A stretch of DNA of 64,000 nt from Flavobacteriaceae bacterium (GTDB lineage Bacteria > Bacteroidota > Bacteroidia > Flavobacteriales > Flavobacteriaceae), in NCBI GenBank assembly GCA_021648755.1, contig JAKISG010000007.1, positions 1 through 64,000 on the forward strand, written 5' to 3'. A program made the translations under genes and the position numbers. The notes under the pieces are model-generated. The model was not told the origin of the DNA. It did no database searches and saw only the letters and a program-made list of their open reading frames with translations. Numbering within the stretch: the first letter of the stretch is position 1; every line of letters begins with the position of its first letter. Shown here piece after piece: positions 6,716-16,552 of the stretch.

Positions 6716-9019
6716 ATGACTAAAACCAAAACAATCGTTAATTTTAAAAAATATACCAAATGGCTTTGGCGAATTTTTTTAGGAGGAATTGCCCTTATAT
6801 TTTTATTGTTTTTCTTAACCTCATTAGGCTTATTTGGTAAACTACCAACTTTTGACCAATTAGAAAACCCGAATAGTGATTTAGCAACACAATTAATTTC
6901 AGAAGACGGAAAAACAATTGGTAAATTTTTTAAAGAAAATAGAACACCAGTACAATATAAAGATTTACCACAAAATTTAGTTAATGCATTAATTGCAACT
7001 GAAGATGCAAGATTCTATAAACATTCAGGAATAGATTTTTATGCAACAATAAGAGCAGTTGCCTTTATGGGAAGTCGCGGAGGCGGAAGTACAATAACAC
7101 AACAATTATCTAAACAACTATTTACTGGTGGATCTAGAAATATTATAGAAAGATTAACACAAAAAATAAAAGAATGGATTATTGCAATCCGTTTAGAAAA
7201 TAGATATACCAAAAAAGAAATTATTGCAATGTACTTTAACCGGTATGATTTCTTAAACCAAGCCGTAGGAATACGTTCTGCCTCAAGAATTTACTTTGGT
7301 TTAGAACCAGCAAAATTGAGTCAAGAACAATCTGCAATGTTAGTAGGTATGCTAAAAAATTCATCGCTCTATAACCCATTAAGAAGATCAGAAAAGGTAA
7401 AACATCGAAGAAACGTTGTATTGAAACAAATGGAAAAATACAAGTTTATTTCAACACAATTAAAAGACAGTTTGCAAAAAACTAAACTAAACTTAGATGT
7501 ACATAAAGAAGATACAAATTACGGAATTGCTACATACTTTAGAGAATACATCCGCAAATTTATGATAAGATGGGTAAAAGACAATCCGAAAAAAGACGGG
7601 TCGGCATATAATATTTATCGAGACGGTTTAAAAATCTATGTAACCATTGATTCTAGAATGCAAAAATATGCCGAAGAAGCTATGCAACAACATATGGAAA
7701 ACCTACAAGGCGAATTTTTTGAATATCAGAAATCTAGAACAAAAAGCAAACGAAATAAATGGCAAGAAAAGATAGTTCCATTTAGTACCGATTTAAAAAT
7801 TGCAGATGTAGATAAAATTATGAATAGAGCAATGAAAAATTCTGAACGTTGGAAAAAATTAAAAAAAGCAGGAGTGTCAGAAAAAGAAATAAAAATCTCT
7901 TTTCATAAAAAAACACCTATGAAAATATTTTCTTGGAAAGGCAATATAGACACCATAATGACACCATACGATTCTATAAAATACTATAAAACATTTTTAA
8001 GAACAGGCGTTATGTCTATAGAACCACAAAACGGTCATGTTAAAGTTTGGGTTGGTGGCATAAATCATGAACATTTTAAATACGATGCTGTAAAACAACA
8101 AAAACGACAAGTAGGATCTACCTTTAAACCCCTTGTTTACGCAACAGCAATTAATCAATTAAAATACTCACCTTGTAAAAAAATGTCGAATACACCTTAT
8201 ACTGTACCTAAAGAAAAATACGGAATGCCAAAAGACTGGACTCCAGAAAATGCAGGTAAAAAATATGGCGGAGAACATACCTTAAAATATGCTTTAGCAA
8301 ATTCAATTAACGTCATTTCTGCTAGACTAATCGATGAAGCAAATCCACAAAATGTAGCAAAATTAGCGAAAAACTTAGGTATTGAAACAAAAATAGAAGC
8401 AAACCCATCTATTGCCCTAGGAGCAGTTGACTTATCTCTATTTGAAATGATTGGAGCATTGAGTACATTCGCAAATAAAGGCATGTATATAAAGCCAATT
8501 GCTATTTTGCGTATTGAAGATAAAAACGGAACTGTTTTACAGAATTTTAGCACGACAAGAAGAGAAGTAGTAAGCGAAGAAATAGCTTATGTAATGCTCA
8601 ACTTAATGGAAGGTGTAACGCAAGCAGGCTCTGGTGTTAGATTAAGAGGAACTAGAAAACATAGAGAAAATGTTGTAACAGGTAGCCCTTATAAATTTAC
8701 AAACGCAATTGCTGGTAAAACAGGTACAACTCAAAATCAAAGCGACGGTTGGTTTATGGGAATGGTACCAAATTTAGCAACAGGGGTTTGGGTTGGTGCC
8801 GATGACCGTTCAGTTCATTTTCCAACAGTCCGTAGAGGTCAAGGAGCTTCTATGGCATTGCCGATTTGGGCTTTAATGTATCAAAAAATGTATGCGGACT
8901 CAACCTTAAATGTAAGTGATAAACCATTTAGAAGACCTAGAAATTTAACTATCGAAATAAAATGTGAAGAAAATGATGAAGATAAAAAAACAGAAGGTGA
9001 TAATGATTTTAATAATTGA
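6716..9019 (+). CDS. mrcA: Class A penicillin-binding protein 1A (transglycosylase/transpeptidase)
   Basis: After a short cytoplasmic tail and one membrane helix (about 17-40), the GT51 glycosyltransferase domain carries EDARFYKHSG with catalytic Glu96, and GGGSTITQQLSKQ at 122-134. The transpeptidase domain has the SxxK motif at Ser468 (STFK), SIN at 530-532 and KTGT at 668-671. It polymerises and cross-links peptidoglycan in the periplasm. Length (767 aa) is normal for Bacteroidota PBP1A, which often sits just after gldH. The C-terminus is an acidic tail (EENDEDKKTEGD). Confidence 0.95.
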   Translation: MTKTKTIVNFKKYTKWLWRIFLGGIALIFLLFFLTSLGLFGKLPTFDQLENPNSDLATQLISEDGKTIGKFFKENRTPVQYKDLPQNLVNALIATEDARFYKHSGIDFYATIRAVAFMGSRGGGSTITQQLSKQLFTGGSRNIIERLTQKIKEWIIAIRLENRYTKKEIIAMYFNRYDFLNQAVGIRSASRIYFGLEPAKLSQEQSAMLVGMLKNSSLYNPLRRSEKVKHRRNVVLKQMEKYKFISTQLKDSLQKTKLNLDVHKEDTNYGIATYFREYIRKFMIRWVKDNPKKDGSAYNIYRDGLKIYVTIDSRMQKYAEEAMQQHMENLQGEFFEYQKSRTKSKRNKWQEKIVPFSTDLKIADVDKIMNRAMKNSERWKKLKKAGVSEKEIKISFHKKTPMKIFSWKGNIDTIMTPYDSIKYYKTFLRTGVMSIEPQNGHVKVWVGGINHEHFKYDAVKQQKRQVGSTFKPLVYATAINQLKYSPCKKMSNTPYTVPKEKYGMPKDWTPENAGKKYGGEHTLKYALANSINVISARLIDEANPQNVAKLAKNLGIETKIEANPSIALGAVDLSLFEMIGALSTFANKGMYIKPIAILRIEDKNGTVLQNFSTTRREVVSEEIAYVMLNLMEGVTQAGSGVRLRGTRKHRENVVTGSPYKFTNAIAGKTGTTQNQSDGWFMGMVPNLATGVWVGADDRSVHFPTVRRGQGASMALPIWALMYQKMYADSTLNVSDKPFRRPRNLTIEIKCEENDEDKKTEGDNDFNN

Positions 9020-9081
9020 TAAAATAGTAGCTTATCCCACTTCTATTAAAATAAAAGTTTAATAAATTAAGTATAGAAAAA

Positions 9082-9780
9082 ATGATAAATAAAGTAGTAA
9101 AAAATGTACACGAAGCCCTAGAAGGTGTAAAAAGTGGTATGACTTTTATGCTCGGCGGCTTTGGTTTATGTGGTATTCCTGAAAATTCAATTACCGAATT
9201 GGTAAATTTAGGCATTACAGATTTAACCTGTATTTCTAACAATGCAGGAGTCGATGATTTCGGATTAGGATTATTACTACAAAAACGTCAAATAAAAAAA
9301 ATGATTTCATCTTATGTAGGCGAAAATGATGCGTTTGAACGCCAAATGCTTTCAGGTGAATTAGATGTAGAACTAATTCCGCAAGGAACTTTAGCAGAAC
9401 GCTGCAGAGCAACAGGTGCAGGAATACCAGCATTTTATACACCAGCAGGCTTTGGAACCGAAGTAGCAGAAGGTAAAGAAACTAGAGCCTTTAACGGAAA
9501 AATGTATGTTTTAGAACATGCTTTTAACTCAGAATTTGCATTTGTAAAAGCCTGGAAAGGAGACACCGCAGGAAATTTAATTTTTAAAGGAACAGCTAGA
9601 AACTTTAACCCAATGATGGCTATGGCAGGAAAAATAACGGTAGTTGAAGTAGAAGAATTGGTAGAAGCAGGACAATTAGACCCAAACCAAATTCATATAC
9701 CAGGAATTTTTATACAACGTATTTTTCAAGGTAAAAATTACGAAAAGAGAATTGAACAAAGAACAGTTAGAAAAAATTAA
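9082..9780 (+). CDS. scoA: Succinyl-CoA:3-ketoacid CoA-transferase subunit A
   Basis: This 232-residue subunit shows the CoA-transferase family I alpha signature (MLGGFGLCGIPENSI near the start) plus SNNAGVDDFGLGLLL, and GAGIPAFYTPAGFGT. With ScoB it transfers CoA from succinyl-CoA to acetoacetate, allowing use of ketone bodies or polyhydroxybutyrate-derived acids and leading to acetyl-CoA. scoB follows after 54 bp on the same strand, the normal operon order. Confidence 0.95.
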   Translation: MINKVVKNVHEALEGVKSGMTFMLGGFGLCGIPENSITELVNLGITDLTCISNNAGVDDFGLGLLLQKRQIKKMISSYVGENDAFERQMLSGELDVELIPQGTLAERCRATGAGIPAFYTPAGFGTEVAEGKETRAFNGKMYVLEHAFNSEFAFVKAWKGDTAGNLIFKGTARNFNPMMAMAGKITVVEVEELVEAGQLDPNQIHIPGIFIQRIFQGKNYEKRIEQRTVRKN

Positions 9781-9834
9781 TTTGTTTATCTATACAAATA
9801 AATACGTAACAAAAAACAACTAAAATAGTTAAAA

Positions 9835-10488
9835 ATGTTAGATAAAAACCAAATAGCACAAAGAATAGCACAAGAATTAAAGCATAACTGGTATGTTAAT
9901 TTAGGTATCGGAATACCAACGCTAGTAGCAAACTACATTCCTAAAGGAATTGCAGTCGAATTTCAATCAGAAAACGGATTATTAGGCATGGGACCTTTCC
10001 CAATAGAAGGCACCGAAGATGCCGATTTAATAAATGCAGGTAAACAAACTGTTACCATTTTAAAAGGAGGCTCCTTATTCGATTCTGCATTAAGTTTTGC
10101 TATGATTCGTGGACAACATGTTCAACTAACCGTTTTAGGAGCAATGGAAGTTGCTCAGAATGGAGATATTGCAAACTGGAAAATACCAGGAAGAATGGTA
10201 AAAGGAATGGGTGGCGCAATGGATCTAGTAGCATCCGCAGATAATATCATTGTTGCTATGATGCACACCAATAAAAAAGGAGAATCTAAAATTTTAGAAT
10301 CTTGCTCATTACCCTTAACAGGCGTTGGTTGCGTAAAAAAAATAGTAACAAACCTAGCTGTTTTAGAAATAAAAAATAATGCCTTTTACCTAAAAGAAAG
10401 AGCACCTGGAGTAAGTATTGAAGAAATTAAGAAAGCAACGGCTGGTAAATTAATCATTAACAGTGAAATACCTGAGATGAAATTCTAA
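9835..10488 (+). CDS. scoB: Succinyl-CoA:3-ketoacid CoA-transferase subunit B
   Basis: The beta subunit (217 aa) carries the family active-site segment SENGLLGMGPFP, whose Glu forms the glutamyl-CoA intermediate, and the GGAMDLV motif. The N-terminal NLGIGIPTLVANYIP is typical. It pairs with ScoA encoded just upstream. Length is normal and no substitutions are visible in the motifs. Confidence 0.95.
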   Translation: MLDKNQIAQRIAQELKHNWYVNLGIGIPTLVANYIPKGIAVEFQSENGLLGMGPFPIEGTEDADLINAGKQTVTILKGGSLFDSALSFAMIRGQHVQLTVLGAMEVAQNGDIANWKIPGRMVKGMGGAMDLVASADNIIVAMMHTNKKGESKILESCSLPLTGVGCVKKIVTNLAVLEIKNNAFYLKERAPGVSIEEIKKATAGKLIINSEIPEMKF

Positions 10489-10523
10489 TAAATAAACCCT
10501 TTGCAAACTTTGCGTAAAAAAAT

Positions 10524-11285
10524 ATGAAAATAATATCTTATAATGTAAACGGAATAAGAGCAGCAATAAAAAAAGACTTTATTACTTGGCTACAAATTGC
10601 AAGCCCAGATGTAATCTGTTTACAAGAAATAAAGGCGCTAAAAGAACAATTAGACGTAACTTTATTTGAAAATGCGGGCTATAAATACCACTATTGGCAT
10701 TCCGCAGAAAAAAAAGGATATGCAGGTGTTGCAATTTTATGCAAAGAAAAACCAAAACACATTGAATATGGTGCAAATTTTGATTTAGCAACAACCGAAG
10801 GTCGTGTTTTAAGAGTAGATTTTGATACCGTTTCTGTTATTAGTTTATACCTTCCATCAGGAACAAATAAGTTGAGACTAGATTTAAAATTTCAATTTAT
10901 GGATGATTTTCAAAATTATATTTCGGCACTTAAAAAAACAATTCCAAATTTAATTATTTGTGGCGATTATAATGTCTGCCATGAAGAAATAGATATTCAT
11001 AACCCAAAAGGATTAAAAAACACATCTGGATTTTTACCCATAGAAAGAAAGTGGCTAGATACTTTTATAAATAATGATTTTATAGATACTTTCCGTTTTT
11101 TTAATAAAGAACCTGACCAATATTCGTGGTGGAGTTATAGAGCAAATGCTAGAAATAACAATAAAGGTTGGCGCTTAGATTATTGTTTAGCAACAAAAAC
11201 CTTAAAAAACCGTTTAAAAAGAGCATATATTTTACAAGAAGCAAGACATAGTGATCACTGTCCCGTAGTCATTGAAATAAGTTAA
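10524..11285 (+). CDS. xth: Exodeoxyribonuclease III
   Basis: A full-length (253 aa) member of the ExoIII/AP-endonuclease branch of the EEP superfamily. Motifs seen in order are YNVNGIRAA at 5-13, CLQEIKA (metal-binding Glu), GDYNVCHEEIDIHNPK, WRLDYCLAT and RHSDHCPVV at the end (catalytic Asp/His). It would cleave abasic sites and digest the 3' strand of duplex DNA in base-excision repair. The leader contains CTTTGCAAACTTTGCG at 10499-10514, which probably contributes to a promoter. There is no signal peptide, unlike the related enzyme at 41487-42548. Confidence 0.95.
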   Translation: MKIISYNVNGIRAAIKKDFITWLQIASPDVICLQEIKALKEQLDVTLFENAGYKYHYWHSAEKKGYAGVAILCKEKPKHIEYGANFDLATTEGRVLRVDFDTVSVISLYLPSGTNKLRLDLKFQFMDDFQNYISALKKTIPNLIICGDYNVCHEEIDIHNPKGLKNTSGFLPIERKWLDTFINNDFIDTFRFFNKEPDQYSWWSYRANARNNNKGWRLDYCLATKTLKNRLKRAYILQEARHSDHCPVVIEIS

Positions 11286-11288
11286 AAA

Positions 11289-12239
11289 ATGAAAAAAATA
11301 ATAACCTTAATACTAACCCTAGTAATAACATCCTCTTGTGTATCCAAAAAAATATACCAAGAATTAGAAGAGAAATACAACATATTAAAAAATAGAAATC
11401 AAGATTTGGTAGGTGAAAACGATGATTTATTCTCTACAACTAAAGACTTAGAAGACACAAATTTAAAACTATCGAAAAGTATGGATAGTTTACAAGTTGT
11501 AAAAGCCAAATTATTAGATGATGTTGTCGCTTTAGAAACAAGAAAAAAACAGTTAGAAAACTCTTATAGTGAATTGTCACAAAGCAGTTCTGAAGAATTA
11601 GATGCTAAAGCAAAGGAAATTTTAAGACTATCACAAGAACTAGATACAAAAGAAGCCACTTTAATTGCTGAAAATACAAGATTAGAGAACTTACAAAACA
11701 AATTAGCATCACGCTCAGAAAGAATACAGCAATTAGAAAAATTAATTGCCTCAAAAGAAACTGCAATGCAGCATTTAAAAGATGCAGTTTCAAACGCATT
11801 GCAAAATTTTGAAGGCAACGGATTAACCGTTTATAAAAAAAATGGTAAAGTATATGTTTCTATGGAAAATAAATTATTGTTTAGCTCGGGTAGTTGGTCT
11901 GTTGGTAACCAAGGAAAAAGCGCAGTGATTGCATTAGCAAAAGTATTAAAGCAAAATAAGGATATTAATGTATTGATTGAAGGTCATACTGATAATGCAC
12001 CATATAATGGCGGAAACGGAATTGATGACAACTGGGATCTATCTACCAAAAGAGCAACTGCAATTGTACGTATTTTAATAAATAATGCTGTTGATGCAAA
12101 ACAAGTTACCGCAGCAGGAAGAAGCAAATATTTACCAATAGACACAAATAACACACAACAAGGAAAAGCTAAAAATCGTAGAATTGAAGTGATTTTAGCA
12201 CCAAATCTAGATGCTATTAGTAAAATGTTAGAAAATTAA
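11289..12239 (+). CDS. OmpA-family lipoprotein with long coiled coil
   Basis: The lipoprotein signal ends at Cys17 (ITSSC). Residues about 20-165 are a heptad-rich coiled coil (KYNILKNRNQDLVGENDDL and similar), and residues about 185-310 form an OmpA C-terminal peptidoglycan-binding domain with VLIEGHTDNAPY, WDLSTKRATAIVRIL and GKAKNRRIEVIL. It probably anchors the outer membrane to the cell wall and uses the coil to span the periplasm. It begins 3 bp after xth, so the two may share a transcript. Confidence 0.88.
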   Translation: MKKIITLILTLVITSSCVSKKIYQELEEKYNILKNRNQDLVGENDDLFSTTKDLEDTNLKLSKSMDSLQVVKAKLLDDVVALETRKKQLENSYSELSQSSSEELDAKAKEILRLSQELDTKEATLIAENTRLENLQNKLASRSERIQQLEKLIASKETAMQHLKDAVSNALQNFEGNGLTVYKKNGKVYVSMENKLLFSSGSWSVGNQGKSAVIALAKVLKQNKDINVLIEGHTDNAPYNGGNGIDDNWDLSTKRATAIVRILINNAVDAKQVTAAGRSKYLPIDTNNTQQGKAKNRRIEVILAPNLDAISKMLEN

Positions 12240-12291
12240 TTTATTAATAATTAGTTAGTTATAATCATGTGATAAACTAAAAGATAATAGA

Positions 12292-13356
12292 TTATACTTT
12301 GTAACGCCAACCAAATTTATCTTCAGATTTATTGTATTGAATATCAGTCAATATTTTTTTAAATAAATCAGAATACCTGCTTTTTACCTGCGCAATTTCA
12401 TAATCTGTATTTTGATGAGAAAAATGTGAAATAGGTGTAACTACAGCAGCAGTACCTGAGCCAAACATTTCTTTTAATGTTCCATTTTTTACAGCCTCTT
12501 TAATTTCGGTAACCTTAATTTTTCTTACTTCAACCTTGATACCTGATGCTTTTGCTATTGCTATAATACTTTTTCTTGTAATCCCATCTAAAATACGTTC
12601 ACTAGTCGGTGCTGTAATCAAGGTATCGTTTATTCTAAAAAATACATTCATTGTTCCTGCCTCTTCTAAATATTCATGATTAGAGTCTGTCCAAATAATT
12701 TGGTCATAACCTTGAGCTATTGCTTTTTGTGTAGGGTAAAATTGTGCCCCATAATTACCAGCCGCTTTTGCAGCACCAACCCCACCGTTAGCAGCTCTAC
12801 TATAATATTCTGCAATAACAACTTGCACATCTTTCGTATAATATTTTCCAGAAGGAGAGCATATAATCATAAACGTATATTCTTCTGACGGTGCAGCAAA
12901 AATACCTTTACCAGATGCAATCATAAAAGGCCTAATATAGAGTGAATTACCATCTTCTGTCGGAATCCAATCTCTTTCTATCTTTAGTAAGGTCTCTAAA
13001 CCCTCAAAAAATAATTCTTTTGGAAACTCTGGCATTGCCAAACGTTTAGCAGAGGCATTAATACGCAACTGATTTTCATCTGGTCTAAATAACCAAATTT
13101 GGTCCGTATTATCTTTATAAGCTTTCATACCCTCAAAAACTGCTTGTCCATAATGAAAAACACGAGCCGAAGGTTCTAATTTTAAAGGTTTATAAGGTTT
13201 AATTTTTGGTTTTTGCCATTTACCATTTTTAAAAGTACAAATAAATAGATGGTCTGTAAATGTAGATCCAAATTTACGATTGTTTAACGTTGCTTTATCT
13301 AATTTAGATTTTTTTATTTTTTTTATTTTTAGAGCACTCAAAATAGTTGTTTCCAT
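12292..13356 (-). CDS. ilvE: Branched-chain amino acid aminotransferase
   Basis: This is a PLP fold-type IV aminotransferase of the BCAT1 type: the PLP lysine lies in GAAKAAGNYGAQF, followed by EEAGTMNVFF and the phosphate-binding GTAAVVTPI. It interconverts Leu/Ile/Val and their 2-oxo acids. I start it at 13356 (METTILSALK, 354 aa) because the upstream in-frame ATG at 13377 lies inside a -7 box (TACTTTTG, 13375-13382, minus strand) and so would not be in the transcript. Confidence 0.93.
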   Translation of the reverse strand: METTILSALKIKKIKKSKLDKATLNNRKFGSTFTDHLFICTFKNGKWQKPKIKPYKPLKLEPSARVFHYGQAVFEGMKAYKDNTDQIWLFRPDENQLRINASAKRLAMPEFPKELFFEGLETLLKIERDWIPTEDGNSLYIRPFMIASGKGIFAAPSEEYTFMIICSPSGKYYTKDVQVVIAEYYSRAANGGVGAAKAAGNYGAQFYPTQKAIAQGYDQIIWTDSNHEYLEEAGTMNVFFRINDTLITAPTSERILDGITRKSIIAIAKASGIKVEVRKIKVTEIKEAVKNGTLKEMFGSGTAAVVTPISHFSHQNTDYEIAQVKSRYSDLFKKILTDIQYNKSEDKFGWRYKV

Positions 13357-13374
13357 ATTAGTATGTGTGTTTTG

Positions 13375-13382
13375 CAAAAGTA
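13375..13382 (-). promoter_or_regulatory. -7 box of ilvE
   Basis: TACTTTTG on the minus strand matches TAnnTTTG exactly and predicts a transcription start near 13369, giving a leader of about 12 nt to the ATG at 13356. This box decides the ilvE start codon. Confidence 0.55.
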
Positions 13383-13470
13383 CGATTATTTACCTCTACT
13401 ATTATAGTAAATGGATTAAATCGAATTAGTTCCAAAAAGGCTTAGTTTATTAAATATTTCTCCATTTAAC

Positions 13471-14256
13471 TTAGGATTTTACAAACTCTTTTAAGGCAAA
13501 ATTTAATTCTAATCTATTTTCTATATGACTCATATGCCCACTAGAAAATTTTATTACTTTAGTATTGGTATTTTTTACTTGACTTATTAAATCTACCTGT
13601 TGTAACAAAGGGTCTTTTTCACCAATTATAAACATTTTTTTAAAAAAATTATTTTTTAAAATTAAAGAACGATCTTTTCTAATTTTCATACCTTCTAAAG
13701 AAGCAATTATACCTTGTAATGAAGTTTTTAAGGCCTCTTGTTTTATAAGTTCTACTTCTTGATAGTGTTTTTTTCTACTTTCTACTGTAAATAAGTTAGG
13801 AATTGCCATTTTAACAAAAGTATTTTTATTTTTTTTTACCATTGTAATAGCACGCTCTCTATTTTTCTTTTTTTCTAATGAATCTGCTAATGTCGTAGAA
13901 TTCATTAAACAAATACCTTTTAAATTAATAGTAAATAGTTCTGCAAAAGCAAGTGCAATATAACCACCAAGACTATGTCCGATTAAATAGTATTTTCTTA
14001 ATTTTAAAGAGTCTAAAACCGATTTTATCATCTTTGCTTGGTCAATCATTGTATGAATATAACTCAAGTTCTCTGTTTTACCATGACCTAATAGATCAAT
14101 TGTGATAATGCGATTTTTTTTAGATAAAACAACACTAATATCTTTCCACATAGTACTATTTTCTAAAAACCCATGTAGTAAAACAATAGTGCTCCCTTTA
14201 CCTTGAGAGGTGTAATTTATTTTTATGTTTTTGTAAAGAAATATTTTGTCTTGCAC
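13471..14256 (-). CDS. Alpha/beta hydrolase
   Basis: The 261-residue protein has the alpha/beta-hydrolase fold marks: VLLHGFLENSTMW (oxyanion His-Gly), nucleophile elbow GHSLGGY (Ser at about 95), acid GEKDPLL, and the catalytic His in SSGHMSHIE. There is no signal peptide, so it acts in the cytoplasm. It lies 52 bp downstream of pepP on the same strand. The substrate is not predictable; MhpC/BioH-like esterases are the nearest type. Confidence 0.85.
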   Translation of the reverse strand: MQDKIFLYKNIKINYTSQGKGSTIVLLHGFLENSTMWKDISVVLSKKNRIITIDLLGHGKTENLSYIHTMIDQAKMIKSVLDSLKLRKYYLIGHSLGGYIALAFAELFTINLKGICLMNSTTLADSLEKKKNRERAITMVKKNKNTFVKMAIPNLFTVESRKKHYQEVELIKQEALKTSLQGIIASLEGMKIRKDRSLILKNNFFKKMFIIGEKDPLLQQVDLISQVKNTNTKVIKFSSGHMSHIENRLELNFALKEFVKS

Positions 14257-14308
14257 AACTATTTTTTCATAATAAGTATAAAGATTAAAGTTAAACCTAT
14301 TGTTTATA

Positions 14309-15598
14309 TTATTTCATTAAATTCTCTATTTGATTGATAGTAACAGGAATATTAATCATTAAATTAAAAGGTTCTCCTTTTTCTTGAATTACATAATTAT
14401 CTTCAATTCTAATTCCTAGATTTTCTTCGGGTATATAAATTCCAGGCTCAACTGTAAAAACCATTCCCGCTTGCATTGGCTCAGTTAAAATTCCGTAATC
14501 ATGTGTGTCTAACCCCATATGATGCGAAGTACCGTGCATAAAATATTTTTTATAAGCAGGGTGTTTTGGGTCTTCATTTTTTACATCTTCTTTTGTAATT
14601 AATTTTAAACCAATTAATTCTGTAGTCATTATTTTACCAACCTCTATATGATAATCTGCCCAAAAAGTACCAGGAACAAGCATTTTTGCAGCAGCATCTT
14701 TAACACGTAAAACGGCATTATAAACATCTTTTTGTCTTTGTGTAAACTTACCAGATACAGGCACACAACGAGTCATATCACTAGCATAATTTGCGTAACT
14801 AGCACCGACATCCATTAAGATAAGGTCACCGTTTTTACAGATTTGATTATTTTCAATATAATGTAAAACACAAGCGTTATAACCACTTGCTATAATTGGT
14901 GTATATGCAAACCCATTTGCTCTATTACGAGTAAACTCATGTATGTATTCTGCTTCAATTTCATATTCAGTAGTATTTGGTTTTACAAACTTTAACACCC
15001 GTCTAAATCCTTTTTCAGTAATATCACAGGCTTGTTGTATTAAAGCAATTTCTTCTTTCTCTTTAACCGAACGTAAGCGTTGTAAAATAGGTTGGCTACG
15101 TAAATACGTATGCGCAGGATACTGTTGTTGTAATTTTTTAATAAAACGAGCCTCGCGAGTTTCAGTGGTTATATTTGCTCTATAATGTTCATTGGTATTG
15201 ATATATACAGCACTTGCTAAGGTCATTAACTCAAACAAAACCTTTTCAAAATCTGGTAACCAAAAAACCGATTTAATTCCTGAAGTTATAAAAGCTGTTT
15301 TTTTATCTAACTTTTCACCTTCCCAGATAGCAATATGTTCGTTAGTTTCTTTTAAAAATAAAATTTCTCTATATTCCTTTTTTACAGCATCAGGAAAAAT
15401 AACCAAAATACTTTCTTCTTGATCAACACCAGACAAGTAAAAAATATCACGATGTTGTGCAAAAGGCAAGGTACTATCTGCACTTACAGGATAAATATCG
15501 TTAGAATTAAATATAGCCATTGCACCTTTCTGCATTTTTTGGACAAATTTTTTTCTATTTTTTATAAACAAATTTTTTTCTATTGATAGGTATTTCAT
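14309..15598 (-). CDS. pepP: Xaa-Pro aminopeptidase (aminopeptidase P, M24B)
   Basis: An N-terminal creatinase-like domain (residues about 5-170, with HRDIFYLSGVDQEES) precedes the pita-bread M24 catalytic domain. The metal ligands are visible in LILMDVGASYANYASDMTRC (two Asp), GTSHHMGLDTHD (His), FTVEPGIYIP (Glu) and GIRIEDNYV (Glu). It releases N-terminal residues preceding proline in peptides. Length (429 aa) is normal. It is read from a promoter back to back with that of the ChaN-like gene (15651-15666). Confidence 0.95.
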   Translation of the reverse strand: MKYLSIEKNLFIKNRKKFVQKMQKGAMAIFNSNDIYPVSADSTLPFAQHRDIFYLSGVDQEESILVIFPDAVKKEYREILFLKETNEHIAIWEGEKLDKKTAFITSGIKSVFWLPDFEKVLFELMTLASAVYINTNEHYRANITTETREARFIKKLQQQYPAHTYLRSQPILQRLRSVKEKEEIALIQQACDITEKGFRRVLKFVKPNTTEYEIEAEYIHEFTRNRANGFAYTPIIASGYNACVLHYIENNQICKNGDLILMDVGASYANYASDMTRCVPVSGKFTQRQKDVYNAVLRVKDAAAKMLVPGTFWADYHIEVGKIMTTELIGLKLITKEDVKNEDPKHPAYKKYFMHGTSHHMGLDTHDYGILTEPMQAGMVFTVEPGIYIPEENLGIRIEDNYVIQEKGEPFNLMINIPVTINQIENLMK

Positions 15599-15650
15599 TC
15601 TAAACTTAGGTTTTAGAATTCATATTTTAGAATTCTCATTAATTAAAAAA

Positions 15651-15666
15651 CAAATTTATACATTTG
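15651..15666. promoter_or_regulatory. Back-to-back -7 boxes driving pepP (minus) and the ChaN-like gene (plus)
   Basis: The 16-bp string CAAATTTATACATTTG holds two abutting -7 boxes: TAAATTTG read on the minus strand (15658 to 15651) and TACATTTG read on the plus strand (15659-15666). The string is close to a perfect palindrome. A minus-strand TTG at 15676-15678 lies 17 nt upstream of the minus box and could serve as its -33 element; no clear -33 is seen for the plus side. Confidence 0.5.
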
Positions 15667-15688
15667 CAATCAAATCAATTCTATTAAA

Positions 15689-16543
15689 ATGAAAAAAATC
15701 AGAATTACATCCGTTTTTATTTTATTTACAACTTTAATTTTTGCTCAAAACGGCATTCCTTATAAAATATTTTCTGCAAAATCAAAAAAAATATCCTATA
15801 AAAAAATGTTGAAAAAAATACATAAAGCAGATATCGTTTTATTTGGTGAACACCATAATAACTCTATCATTCATTGGTTGCAATTGGCAGTAACAAAAGA
15901 TGCTTCTAAAAATAGGGAATTAACGCTTGGAGCAGAAATGTTAGAAGCAGACAACCAAAAACCTCTAAACGATTACCTTGCAGGTAAGATTGATGAAAAA
16001 GCATTAGATACTTTAGCAAGACTATGGAAAAATTTTAAAACAGATTACAAACCTTTAGTAGATTTTGCAAAAGAGAATGCGATTAAATTTATTGCTACAA
16101 ATATACCAAGGCGCAATGCAAAAATTGTTTTTAAAAAAGGCTTCGATGGTTTAAATTCATTATCGGATAAAGAAAAATCTTGGATTGCACCATTACCAAT
16201 AGCATATGATAAAAATTTACCAGGTTATGTAAAAATGTTAGAAATGATGAGTGGGCATGGTGGAGAAAATTTACCGAAAGCACAAGCAATAAAAGATGCG
16301 ACAATGGGCTATTTTATTCATAAAAATTTAGAAAAAGGTAAATTATTTATTCATTACAATGGCTCTTATCATTCTGATAATTATGAGGCAATAGGCTGGT
16401 ATTTAAAAAGATATAATCCTGATTTAAATATTATTACCATAAGTACAGTCGAACAAATTAGTATAAGTAAATTAAATAAAGACCATAAAAACCTAGCAGA
16501 CTTTATTATTGTTGTGCCAAAAGATATGACAAAAACATATTAA
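15689..16543 (+). CDS. ChaN-family (DUF399) haem-binding-like exported protein
   Basis: A signal peptide (residues 1-20, ending IFAQ) precedes a ChaN/Cofac_haem_bdg domain: DIVLFGEHHNNSIIHW at about 48-63, LTLGAEMLEADNQKPLNDYL, and the later MGYFIHKNL and HYNGSYHSDNYEAIGWYL segments. In Campylobacter ChaN binds haem and is linked to iron uptake; the same histidine-rich GEHH motif is here. No iron-transport gene is adjacent, so a haem role is inferred only from the family. It is transcribed away from pepP. Confidence 0.85.
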   Translation: MKKIRITSVFILFTTLIFAQNGIPYKIFSAKSKKISYKKMLKKIHKADIVLFGEHHNNSIIHWLQLAVTKDASKNRELTLGAEMLEADNQKPLNDYLAGKIDEKALDTLARLWKNFKTDYKPLVDFAKENAIKFIATNIPRRNAKIVFKKGFDGLNSLSDKEKSWIAPLPIAYDKNLPGYVKMLEMMSGHGGENLPKAQAIKDATMGYFIHKNLEKGKLFIHYNGSYHSDNYEAIGWYLKRYNPDLNIITISTVEQISISKLNKDHKNLADFIIVVPKDMTKTY

Positions 16544-16552
16544 GACTTACAG

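Noticed and set aside
12240..12291. Terminator between the OmpA lipoprotein and ilvE
   Set aside because: The 52-bp gap has no stem with adjoining T run.
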